This document shows, in pieces, positions 21,142 to 30,815 of a stretch of DNA of 64,000 nucleotides; the stretch's first letter is position 1, and each line of letters starts with the position of its first letter. A model generated the notes under the pieces. It saw only the letters and a program-made list of their open reading frames with translations. It was not told the origin of the DNA and did no database searches. Position numbers and translations under genes: made by a program. This DNA is from Blepharisma japonicum (taxonomy: Eukaryota > Ciliophora > Heterotrichea > Heterotrichida > Blepharismidae): positions 372,327 to 436,326 of the forward strand of contig CATKHK010000011.1 in NCBI GenBank assembly GCA_949751835.1, in the 5' to 3' direction.

Positions 21142-22978
21142 TTAATTATTAAGACTTGGTTTGAGATTATGGTATTTTTTGGAAATAAATTCCACGCAAC
21201 TTTGCATTTGAGACTTCGAGGTCATCAATAATGAGAGAGGTTTATCTAAATTACTGAAATGAAGAGTGATATTATTTTCTATATTTCTTGGAGAGCTCAT
21301 CTTCAGTAAATTCTCAATCTTGAAACAGCCAACCAGTTCAACTATTTTTTTGGGATCTGAGCTTGGGGCGAGGCCGAGATAAATATCTGAATCAGAAACC
21401 ACCAGTGAAAAGTTATCTTGAGACTTTTCTTCTGTTGACTTGTCGAATTGTTTACATAAAAAATATTTTGTATTTGCACTAACCACTAATGGAATATTTT
21501 CTCTTTCCGTCTTTTTTGATGGTTCAAGGAGAGAAATGGATTTTCCAATCCCTTTCAAGTTCAAAGAAAGCGCTCGAACTCTTCCAACCATTGACCTTTT
21601 CAGGTTTGAAAGCTTATTTTTAACTATTGATGTATATTTAGGTCCATTTGGAGAGCATACCAAGCAATAATCATGAGAATGATTGGTAATCAGCAAATCA
21701 TTATATAATGCAATCTCATGGCATCGCTCAAAGCCTCCTTCTATAACACTCACATAAGGAAAATCTCTTGCAAAAAGAATTTGCAGTAAATTTTCTAGCA
21801 TATTTTGGACCGCATCTTGGTTATTCGTGTCATAGCTTCCAGACAAATCAAAATTGGAAGTTCTGAAACACTTGCTTCCTAGCAGACAGATATGATAAAC
21901 CCCTTTAATTCCTTCCAGCATATCTGGAATTTGCATAAGTATATTGTGGTCTTTATATGCACTTGGGTCTAAAAGTGCTGTATTTGGGTAGACCCCTGCT
22001 TTCTGTTCATACTCAGTTCTGCAGTCTAAAATCATTACAAGTACATCATTTTCGCTTGTAGAGCACCACGAGCACGCTCTATGTGTGCATCCACAAAATT
22101 TGACATCAGGATAGCATCTTTGCATTGCTTCTCGTGAAAGAATTGACAGTGTGCATTCTTTTTTAAGACTTTGTATTGTTGAGTTTATTGATTCTAAGTC
22201 ATATAGCTCATAACTTAACAATTTGCTGTGCATTGAATTTGGCATATTTTTTTTCATTTTTCTTGCTCAATCAATTATTTCACCAGGGTCAATTATTTCT
22301 GAATCAAACATTCTGGAAATTGACGAGGCAAGCCGCTCGTCCTCAGCACTCATTATAAAATTCTTGAATTTTTTGAGAAATGCAATCCCAATAAAGCAGA
22401 AAAATAAAGGATCAGCTTCAATAATGCTTTCTTCCCAAATCTTATATAAAGCTTCCAAACTTTTTATTTTGCCAGCGAAGCCTGTGAGGAATCAAGAAGT
22501 CGCAAAAAGTTCTGGAGTTATACACTTTGACTGCAAAAAATTGCAAATTACAGGCTCATGGTATCTTAGGAGCAGTTTGAAAATTAAAAATAATCCTTGA
22601 ACAGGTCTTAAGCTTTTGTCAATAAATACATAAGGTAAGCATACACCAACGAAATTTTCGAAGCAGCTATACGCTTTGTGGATTGGGATCCCGTCCCTCA
22701 TCATATATACAAATGGGCCAATAACTTCATTCATGCCTTGTATGTATCCAAGTTCATGCTCTTTACAATATCGTGTAAGGAGACGCTCAATGATTTTGCG
22801 TTCTTCAGCCGTTAATTGATCCGCACGGGTCCTTTCAGAATCAGATTTAATAATCGCCTGACTGAAGTGGTCAAGCTTTGTTTCAACATTATAAGGTAAA
22901 ATTTCGTCTGGTATCAGCAATTGCTATATAAGGCTTTACGTTGATTCTTAAAATACATGATTGAATTGCAGGTTCCAT
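21142..22978 (-). CDS. TBC1D23: TBC1D23 homologue (TBC, rhodanese-like and PH-like domains)
   Basis: This 606-residue protein has the three-part layout of TBC1D23, the trans-Golgi protein that captures endosome-derived vesicles by binding golgins 97/245 and the WASH complex. The TBC domain covers about residues 15-260, with LLLRYHEPVICNFLQSKCIT matching human LIQYHEPELCSYLDTKKIT. A rhodanese-like domain follows at about 290-410 (LVMILDCRTEYEQKAGVYPN, VSVIEGGFERC), then a C-terminal PH-like domain at about 505-600. Two UGA codons are Trp, the first at human NWLGSLF. A 16-nt intron at 22924-22939 restores the ATG-containing first exon of 13 codons. The TBC part keeps SDSERT and YIQG finger motifs that the human protein lacks. 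The N-terminus is short for a TBC domain. Confidence 0.88.
22924..22939 (-). other. 16-nt intron in TBC1D23 gene
   Basis: On the minus strand it reads GTAAAGCCTTATATAG, phase 0, with an in-frame shift if retained. Splicing gives exon 1 MEPAIQSCILRIN joined to QLLIPDEILPYN. The A six bases from the end is kept. Confidence 0.82.
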
Positions 22979-23053
22979 TGTCTAAATTAGATAATTAGCA
23001 TAACCATTTTGCTTGACGAAATTGCAAGTTTTAATTTAGTGACTAAAAAATTT

Positions 23054-25552
23054 ATGTTAGAGAAAAATATTGAAGACCAAGGTTGTGAAGGAATTCCTGA
23101 AGCAAACCCTTTGGTGCCGAAAGGATACTCGTTGGAAGCGGATATGCTACTTGGATGGAGGCCGAAAAATATCAGGCAGCCAATAGAAATCAATTTTCCA
23201 TTAAACTTTCCTACTTGGAAGAAAGCCGAAAAAGTATGCAAAAGGGTATATAGTGGATACAGGCCAAGCGATTCTTATTCATTTCATCGTGAAATTTCTG
23301 ATGGCTCTGACGATACTTATCAGTTTGATTTTTCAGACCCTCATATCAATACATACATGCTGACACAGAAACAAAAACCATCCGAAATAATTAAAAGCGA
23401 GGATCCAAGTGGTTTGATTTTTGACTCATTTTTTGAAAGTGGAAATTTAGATAAAGCAATTATGATTGCAGAAGATGAATATGATTTATATATGAGATGT
23501 GATACGAATACTAATGGTCATCTTCATTGATTTTATTTTTCTGTTTCAGGAATAAAAAGCTCAAGGACAATTAGATTTAATATTGTAAATTTTTCAAGAT
23601 CGAGTGTGCTTTACGAATCAAATATGAGACCTGTTGGATTCAGCACAGAAAGAGTTAGACTAGGACTGAGCAAAAGCTGAGAATATGTTGGAGATGATGT
23701 GAAATTTAAATTTAGCAAACTTAATGATATTATTCAATCAAGAAGACCTTACTATATGCTATCATTTTCTTATCATTTTGAATACTCCAACGATAAAGTT
23801 TGGTTTGCTACTGCAATTCCATATACTTTATGTAGATTAGACAAAATTCTTAAATCTATAGTTTCAGACGAAAAAGCACATGAAATTCAGCATGTTTCAG
23901 TGCAAACACTTTGTAAAACACTCTGCAGAATTGATATACCAATAATTACTATAACTAATCCTTCAGTTCCTGAAGCTGAAAAACAATATATTATTGCAAC
24001 TTCAAGAGTCCACCCTGCAGAAACTGTAGGCTCATGGGTGATGGAAGGATTTATTCGCTTTATTTCGAGTAAGCATCCAGAAGCAAAACAGCTTCGAAAT
24101 AAATTTATTTTTAAAATAATTCCTATGTGCAATCCAGATGGTGTTGTAATTGGCAATTCAAGAACTTCTATAGATGGAAAAGATTTGAATCGGCTATATA
24201 TAAATCCAGACGAAAATTTGAATCCTACAGGATTTCATATTAAATCACTAGTGAGAAATTTGATATCAGAGAATAAAGCAATATTTATGTTTATCGATAT
24301 GCATGGACATTTTAGTAAAAAAGGTTCATTTATATATGGACCTTACTACCCTATTCATCATTCTAACTATTTTAAAACTAGAATAGTTCCAAAGCTATTG
24401 AGCGAGAGAACACCAATTTTTCGATATTATTCTTCAAGATTTAAAATAGAAAAATCGAAGAAAAAAGCTGCAAGAGGGGTCATGTGAAAAGAGTTCGGGA
24501 TAGCAAATTCATATACATTGGAAACATCTTATTATGGTTATATCAATGATGATAGAGAGATTCAAAGCTTTACTACAACAGACTTACATACATTAGGAGA
24601 AAAAGTGGCTAGAAGTATATTAGAATATCAACTTATGCTTGAAAACAAAAAAAATAAGAAAAATATGAATAATTTCATAAAAAAATCTTTTGCAGCTTTC
24701 AAAGAGTCAAATAAGAAAAAATCCAACACAGAAAGTACAAATATATCGGTTCTAGGTGACAAATCTCCTAAAAACTCCATTTTTTCTTTAAAGTTCGAGC
24801 CAGAATTTCATGATAAGAAAGAATTAGACGAATGAATAAACGTAATCTTTATTTAGATCATAAAAGATGAAGAGCCTCAGCAAGATAGTTCTTCAAGTGA
24901 ATCTGATGACGAAATCAGCGAAGAAGAAATTATTTTAAAACAAGAAATCAAAGAGGAAACCAAAGATAACGCTCCTATTGAATTAAAACAAAATACTTGC
25001 CAGCTTCAAGAACTGCTCAACTATGAGCTTCCCCCTTTGGAGCCTAAAAGTATAAAATCTGCTTCTCGCAATCTATCTAGAAATTCCCAAAACAATTTTG
25101 GGAAAGATTCTTTCGAAGAAAATTCTATAAAAATAAAACGACAAAGATTTCTCAGTAATCAATCTTCAATAAAGAGGCAGCAGCCTCTATCTCTTGCACC
25201 GAAATTCAAATTTAACCTTTCAAGCTTTTTAATGATAGAGAAAAGACAGAAAGAAATTTATAAAGAGACGCCAAAAATGATTAAAGCTTTTATTACACCC
25301 AAAAAATTAATTGAAACTGTAAAAAAAGAAATTGATTTGCAAAGCTCAATGATGAGCAGCCCGCGGACTATGAAAGAAGATATTTTAGAGCTGGCTTTGA
25401 ATAAAAAAGGCCTTTCGCTTTATCATAAAGGAATACATAGAAAAGGTAATTCTCTGGATACACAGAATACACATATGAAAGATAATCCTAAGCAAGTAAA
25501 AATTCAAATAGAAGCTTTAGATACCATTTTTCACAACTTAGCTTATATATAA
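23054..25552 (+). CDS. Cytosolic carboxypeptidase (AGBL/CCP family, M14)
   Basis: This 827-residue M14D metallocarboxypeptidase is of the family that trims glutamate side chains from tubulin. An N-terminal beta-rich CCP domain lies at about residues 110-290 (FDSFFESGNLDKA, and FSRSSVLYESNMRPVGFST). The catalytic domain has Zn ligands in SRVHPAETVGSWVM (H319, E322) and FIDMHGHFSKKGSF (His near 416), NPDGVVIGNSR with the substrate-binding Arg, DLNRLY, and the catalytic Glu in NSYTLETSYYGY near 487. All are intact, so it should be active. The C-terminal 300 residues are charged and disordered. Four UGA codons are Trp, and a 15-nt intron at 24842-24856 joins the tail. The first ATG is used; the frame is open upstream without ATG. 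Confidence 0.92.
24842..24856 (+). other. 15-nt intron in carboxypeptidase gene
   Basis: The sequence is GTAATCTTTATTTAG, phase 0, with an in-frame UAG. Splicing joins DEWIN to IIKDEEPQQD and adds the long acidic tail. Confidence 0.88.
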
Positions 25553-25772
25553 TTTGTAAATTTTGTTAGAATGCGTTTTTATATAATTTATTTAACCGTT
25601 AAAATGAATAGAACATATAGTTCTTTGAATAAAAATATTTATTGAAACCAAAATCACAGCCCATATAAAAGATAAGTTGATCTATATCACTAATTATCAA
25701 TCGGAAAGAGTATTGTAATTACATGATGGAAAAACATAAGAATTAGAAACAGACAAATAATAAAAAATTAAT

Positions 25773-26033
25773 ATGCTAGATTATGATGAGACACCTAAGT
25801 CAGAATTATCAGATGGTATTGCAACCTTTGGGTCTTTTTCCAGAAAAGTTCAAAGAAGAAAAACAATAGGAAGACGATCAATGGAGCATGGTTCTAGTAT
25901 AAATGAAGTAGCGTACGATGAAGAATGTTTTGAAGACATCTATTATCATAGCGTATTACATAATTCAAGGATTTCAAAAAATAGCTCAACAAATCTTCCC
26001 GTTTGCAGTCCCTGTAGCTGTGCACTATTTTAA
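25773..26033 (+). CDS. Small protein with C-terminal CAAX box
   Basis: This is an 86-residue reading frame with an ATG directly downstream of in-frame stops. The centre is basic (KVQRRKTIGRRSMEHG) and contains RRKT and RRS, which look like basophilic kinase sites. An acidic segment follows (YDEECFEDIYY). The C-terminus is CSPCSCALF. The last four residues CALF fit a CAAX prenylation box, and two more Cys just before it could be palmitoylated, as in Ras and Rho tails. No catalytic domain is present, so it could be a small membrane-anchored adaptor. I do not recognise a family. It stands alone in a region of unusually wide spacers, and coding status rests on the frame and its plausible tail. 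Confidence 0.45.
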   Translation: MLDYDETPKSELSDGIATFGSFSRKVQRRKTIGRRSMEHGSSINEVAYDEECFEDIYYHSVLHNSRISKNSSTNLPVCSPCSCALF

Positions 26034-26602
26034 CATATACATTTTAAATTGGGCATGTACTTAAATTATCTAAAGAAATTTTTAATTTGTTACCATTTAT
26101 AAATAGTGCTCTTGTAAGTTATAAAAAGAGGAAACGAAATTCAAAATAATTCAAAAGTTATTTAAGAATAACAATTTACGAATGATTTCTTCATTTTATC
26201 TTTTTATCTTGATATTTTTTTCCATAGATATGGAAATAATTTCTTTAAGTAACCACATTCCGTTTGCTATTAAATGGTTTTATGGGCACTTATATTTTAT
26301 GAATATATCTAAACTAGATGCTAAACAAAAATGATTTTTCATTATTTTGGCTAATGAGCAATTTAAAATTTCACCTATAATAACTGCTTTCCAAAAATTT
26401 TAAAAAAATAGTAGAATATATATACATTCATATTGCGTTACGTTTCATAAAATATAAATTAAATAAAAATCAAAAAATACACAATCTGCTTAGCACCCAA
26501 ATATACCTATTATACAAACAAACAAGAAAATTTATAACAGCACTTCCTTAGAATAGGCTGTCTATAAATTTGATTCAAGTATCTAATAAAGTTGAAATAA
26601 AT
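26034..26602. other. AT-rich intergenic region
   Basis: About 570 bp of AT-rich DNA lies between the small CAAX protein and VPS2/CHMP2. No frame is open for more than a few dozen codons in either code. No tRNA or other RNA gene is recognisable. The frame of VPS2 is open a short way upstream (from 26570) but without ATG. Confidence 0.5.
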
Positions 26603-27217
26603 ATGGGAAACAAAGCACCTACTCCTGAAGAGCAGATGAGAGAGTCCAAAAGACTGATAAATCGTGCAATTCGCGAACTAGACCGCGAAAGAGTCCACCT
26701 TCAAAACGAAGAGAAGAAAATTCAAATGGAAATAAAAACCCTAGCTCGCAATGGCCAAATCAACGCATGCAAAACCCTCGCAAAAGATTTGGTTCGGTCC
26801 CGTCGTTATGTCACTAAGTTTTACGAAATGAGATCCAAACTCCAGGGTGTCCTCCTGCAGTTGCAGACTGTAAAATCAACTCACAGTATGAGTCAGGCTT
26901 TAATGAACGTCACAAAAAGCATGAAAGCCTTCAATAAGTCAATAAACAATGAAAAACTAAATAAAATCATGCAAGAATTCATGAGAGAGAACGAAAGAAT
27001 GGGCATGACTGAAGAAATGATGGGAGAAGCCGTAGATATGGCTTTAGATGCGGAAGGAGACCTGGAAGCTTCTGATCAAGTTGTGGGCCAAGTTTTGTCT
27101 GAATTGGGTGTAGAGATCTCAGATCAGCTTGAAGGTGGCGTCCCCATTGCAAAAGCAGAACCTCAGAAGGAGAACAATATGTCAGATTTGGAGTCAAGAT
27201 TTCAAAATCTTAAATAG
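26603..27217 (+). CDS. VPS2: ESCRT-III subunit VPS2/CHMP2
   Basis: This 204-residue Snf7-family protein is VPS2/CHMP2, an ESCRT-III component that with VPS24 caps Snf7 filaments and recruits VPS4 for membrane scission. The basic N-terminal core (ELDRERVHLQNEEKKIQMEI, then RNGQINACKTLAKDLVRSRR) aligns with CHMP2A (ELDRERQKLETQEKK, KQGQMDAVRIMAKDLVRTRR). The acidic C-terminal half and the last helix DLESRFQNLK, a MIM1 motif for the VPS4 MIT domain, are present. The N-terminus MGNKAPTPEE replaces the usual MxLFGxxKTPEE and starts with Met-Gly. No UGA codon occurs. It is tail to tail with the DHHC gene (47 bp). Confidence 0.95.
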   Translation: MGNKAPTPEEQMRESKRLINRAIRELDRERVHLQNEEKKIQMEIKTLARNGQINACKTLAKDLVRSRRYVTKFYEMRSKLQGVLLQLQTVKSTHSMSQALMNVTKSMKAFNKSINNEKLNKIMQEFMRENERMGMTEEMMGEAVDMALDAEGDLEASDQVVGQVLSELGVEISDQLEGGVPIAKAEPQKENNMSDLESRFQNLK

Positions 27218-27264
27218 AATAGTAAGTAAACTTTTATGATTTAATATAAATTTAATAAAAAGAG

Positions 27265-28029
27265 TTAAGGAATATTATTAGTTTGTGTTTCGCCTGTAGG
27301 GGATTCTGGTCTTTGTTCTTTTATATTTTCTTCAGGAATCATTTTCCAAAAGAGTGTGCAGTTTTTAAAAAAACCTTTATAAAATGGATTTCCTGATGGA
27401 AAAACTGTTTTTTTGTGCTCATAAGTTGTCTGATTTGTGAAGATTAAATATGTGTGGTATATTAATAATCCTCCCAAATGTCAGAGACATAAAACTGCAA
27501 TAGCAATCAAAACAGATTCAATAATATATAATCCTGTATCAGTTACAATCCATGCTATCATATAAATAGAATTTCCAATGGTAAATATGCACTGGACAAC
27601 AAGAAAAAATAATAAAATAATAAACATCCTATGGTTGTAACGCCCAATGCAGTTTGCAACCCAAGGGCAGTGATGGTCTCGGCGATCAATACAGACATTA
27701 CATATCTTACAATGATGAGCTCTAGGTGGTTTTATAATATTGCAAGTGGAGCAAGCTTTCAGTAAAATTGTATTTCCGAAAACTTCTACAATTCGGACAG
27801 GCTCTTCTGGTGGATTTGTCATTTTTAATAAGGTGCCGGGATTTATAACAGTGATTCTTATTATCAATAGCATGTTGATAATTGATAGTGTCAATGTTGT
27901 AATTATCATAGGCGATTCATATTTATTTGGCAATTTTGGAGATAGACTAATCATTGTTGAACTGGCACCTATTATTAGAACAAGAACAGATATCACGTAT
28001 CATATTTCTTTGTTGTACTTGATTTCCAT
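27265..28029 (-). CDS. DHHC palmitoyltransferase
   Basis: This 254-residue integral membrane S-acyltransferase attaches palmitate to cysteines of membrane-associated proteins. Four hydrophobic segments are visible: about residues 10-25, 40-62, 135-160 and 165-190. The cytosolic Cys-rich domain between segments 2 and 3 reads CSTCNIIKPPRAHHCKICNV, then CIDRRDHHCPWVANCIGRYN. The catalytic DHHC is at 118-121 and all Zn ligands are intact. Two UGA codons are Trp. It is at the short end for the family and lacks ankyrin repeats. The N-terminus begins at the first ATG (MEIKYNKEIW). The ER or Golgi versus plasma membrane location cannot be told. Confidence 0.93.
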
Positions 28030-28314
28030 CTGTTTAATTTTTTAAATAAAAGGAGATAATATTCTGATATGGGAAAAATGGAGATTTTCATTTACTTCTA
28101 ATGACTTTTAAGTTAACAATGAGTCTATCATTGAAAAACTTACAACATACCATCATAGATCAGTGATTTCACATATTTAGCGAAACATATATATGACTGT
28201 TGACCAATTAGGATGCTTACTTTGGAATAACTATGTGCAACAGTGCAAATTAAAATTTATTACTTTTAAATGCAAATATGAAATTTGCTACTAATAAATA
28301 TTAATTACATTTAA

Positions 28315-30222
28315 ATGCAAGAAGATATCAATATTCTCAATACAGATGAGCTTTATAAAGACAACTACACTGTAAAGTTTATTTAGAAACAAGAATTGAA
28401 TGAAATTTTAAGGACTTCTGAAGATCTCATAGAGAAAGCCCAAGCTTTAAGAAAATATAATAAAAATCAGAATTGCACAGAAATCGATGATCTTCTTGGT
28501 AAAATATTCGAATATTTAAAAATTGATCTTCCTCAAGTGAAATATGAGTGCATGCACGCTCTCACTGATGTTCTTATAAAAAATTACAAAAGAATAGAAT
28601 TTGATCTCCTCCATCAACTCTTTGGCGAGCATTTCACTTATTTAGTTACTCATAATTCAAAGGAGATACAGAAAATAACTATGAAATTCTTAAGCCTTGC
28701 TTTAGATTCGCCTTATTTTCCCAAATATATCGAAAATTTCAACGCATTTGTAGATTACATATCTGATAGCACCGATGAAGAAGGAAAAGCTTATGCTGCG
28801 GAAATTTTGAAAACGTTACCATTTGATGAAATTGAGGAGAATGATGCTTTAAGACTTGTTCCAGTCCTTATTAAAACGCTAGAGACATCATCAGAAAATG
28901 ATCTAACAGCATACTCAATGAGAATGCTTAATAGTCTACTCTATAGATACAATGATAAAGCTCTTGCATTAGCTATGGAAAATTTTAATGTGGCAGGGAT
29001 TATTTTAAATAAATTATGAAATCAAGATTCAGCAGTAAGACAGCCTGCTATAAAAGTGTTAGAACAATTAAAAATGAGTGAATTTTTTTACCTTTATCTT
29101 GCTGATTCAAGTTTAATGGCACTTATTGCTTTGTTAAGAAATGATAAATTAGACATAATAGTCCCTATAGCTAAAATAACCCAAGAATTAGCAAGCCAAG
29201 GTCCTGAATATCGGAATAAAATGATGATTCATGGAATAGCTCCATTTATAATTGATTCTTTAGCTTCTCATAATCAAGAAGTAAAAGGCGAAATGCTGAA
29301 AACTATTTGAAGTTTTGCGCTTGAAATGAATAATGTCCATATAATGGAACTAGTAGAAAATAATTTAATTAGTGTTCTGTGTAGAATTACAGAAAGAGAT
29401 TATGAACATAGAGGAAAAGCATTGGATTGCTTGGAGATTTTACTGAATTCAGGGGATGAAATATGCAAAGCTGTTGCGGGATCATGCAGATTTTCAAAAC
29501 TTTTATCTAGACTTGTGGATGAAGATCAAAGGAATAGTGAAATTTGTATTAGGATATTAAAAAGACATTATCCAAATGTTCCTATTCATAAGCATCAACC
29601 AAATCTAAGCTTATTCAATAATAATGCTCCAAATTTTTATCAATCAAATCCTCAATTACCAGCAACTCCAAACTTTGCACAAACAAATAACTTGCAAAAT
29701 AATATATTTCAAATAAATCCTCAGCAGCCTCAAACGCAATTAGTAAACAACCAAGCAGCTCCAAATATACTGAATGGTGGCCCTCAACAGCAAGTCAATC
29801 AAAATAATCAAGCCAAAATAGTTCAAACAAAATTAAACACTCAAAATTTAAGCAAGAAAAAAGAAAAAAATAAAACTCATAAGAAAGTAAAGCGAGATAT
29901 TCCTTTTAAAGCAGGAAAAGGGAAAAAATATTCAGGAAGTTATAGAGATAAACAGATTTTTCCTCCTGGAAAAATCTTAAGAAAATTAAGAGAAACAAAA
30001 TATCGAGTTGGTAAAAGCTGCGGGTACTTTTTAAGTGGTGTTTTTGAATATTTGTGCTCTGAAGTTTTAGAATCGGCAGCAATCTCTGTGAAAGGAGAGA
30101 AAAAAAAATTAATTCAGGCAAGACATCTCTTAAATGCTGTAAAATCTGATGTTGAGCTTGATTCATTAGTAGGCGAAGCCGTATTTTCAAGTGCTGGCTA
30201 TGTTCCTAAATATCATAATTAA
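28315..30222 (+). CDS. Armadillo-like repeat protein fused to a histone H2A-like domain
   Basis: This 630-residue protein has an unusual domain order. Residues about 20-410 are helical repeats of armadillo/HEAT type (VKYECMHALTDVLIKN, SAVRQPAIKVLEQLKM, VKGEMLKTIWSFALEM). A Gln/Asn/Pro-rich linker follows at about 420-500, then a Lys-rich segment (SKKKEKNKTHKKVKRD). Residues 536-630 are an H2A-like histone fold: QIFPPGKILRKLRETKY, then SGVFEYLCSEVLESAA, then ARHLLNAVKSDVELDSLVGE, ending SSAGYVPKYHN. The pattern RHL-x-A-x-x-x-D-x-EL and the final docking-like turn are H2A hallmarks, not those of NF-YC or DR1. No Met lies in the linker or histone part, so it is not a separate gene. Two UGA codons are Trp. 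A 15-nt intron is at 28372-28386. Confidence 0.85.
28372..28386 (+). other. 15-nt intron in armadillo/H2A gene
   Basis: The sequence is GTAAAGTTTATTTAG, phase 0. Splicing removes an in-frame UAG and joins the ATG-containing exon (19 codons, ending DNYT) to KQELNEILRTSE. Confidence 0.88.
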
Positions 30223-30301
30223 TAAAATTAAAATGATTCAATTTAATAGGAGTTTCCTAATATACAAATCCAAACTGAAATATTAATATTAACTAAATTG
30301 C

Positions 30302-30688
30302 ATGGAAAGAACGGAGAGACAAGAAAACACTGTAAAGCAAGACATGAACCTAACAGAGGAGTCTCTTTTAAATTTGCAATCAAATCTAAGAGATTGTAAA
30401 CACTTTGCTGAAGACATCCGAGCTGAGCTTAGATCAATGGATAGCTCAATAAAATTATCAGCAGACGATACCTCAGCCCTAACATCCACAAAAATAGATG
30501 AATTGATGGCTGATCTCCAGCGTGCAATTCAAAGCCAGCTGGACCAAAACAATCACTTCAATATGCAGATAACCGAGCTTAAAAAAGACAAGTCAATATT
30601 ACAACAACGCATTATTAAGAGTAGAAATCGATCGCAGACTCTTGAACAAGATGTGGGTGTTAAAAGCAAAAAAAAATCACTAATTTAA
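30302..30688 (+). CDS. Small coiled-coil protein
   Basis: This 128-residue, highly charged protein is predicted by eye to be almost wholly helical. Heptad-like spacing runs through TEESLLNLQSNLRDCKHFAE and IDELMADLQRAIQSQLDQNN, then ITELKKDKSILQQRIIKS. There is no Trp, no membrane segment and no signal peptide. The tail is basic (KSKKKSLI). Size and composition resemble small subunits of tethering or centrosomal complexes, but I cannot name one. It lies 79 bp downstream of the armadillo/H2A gene on the same strand. Confidence 0.6.
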   Translation: MERTERQENTVKQDMNLTEESLLNLQSNLRDCKHFAEDIRAELRSMDSSIKLSADDTSALTSTKIDELMADLQRAIQSQLDQNNHFNMQITELKKDKSILQQRIIKSRNRSQTLEQDVGVKSKKKSLI

Positions 30689-30815
30689 TGTTTTCTTCGA
30701 TATTTTTGAGAGTTTCATAATAAGTTATATATTAGAATTATTTTAAGAATTGGTTATTAAAAGCTTAAGTTAATTTTTATATAAGGAACGATCTCAATAA
30801 AATTAATTATCTAAC

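Noticed and set aside
29326-30222. A separate histone H2A gene
   Set aside because: There is no Met between the armadillo repeats and the C-terminus and no intron-like sequence that would supply one.
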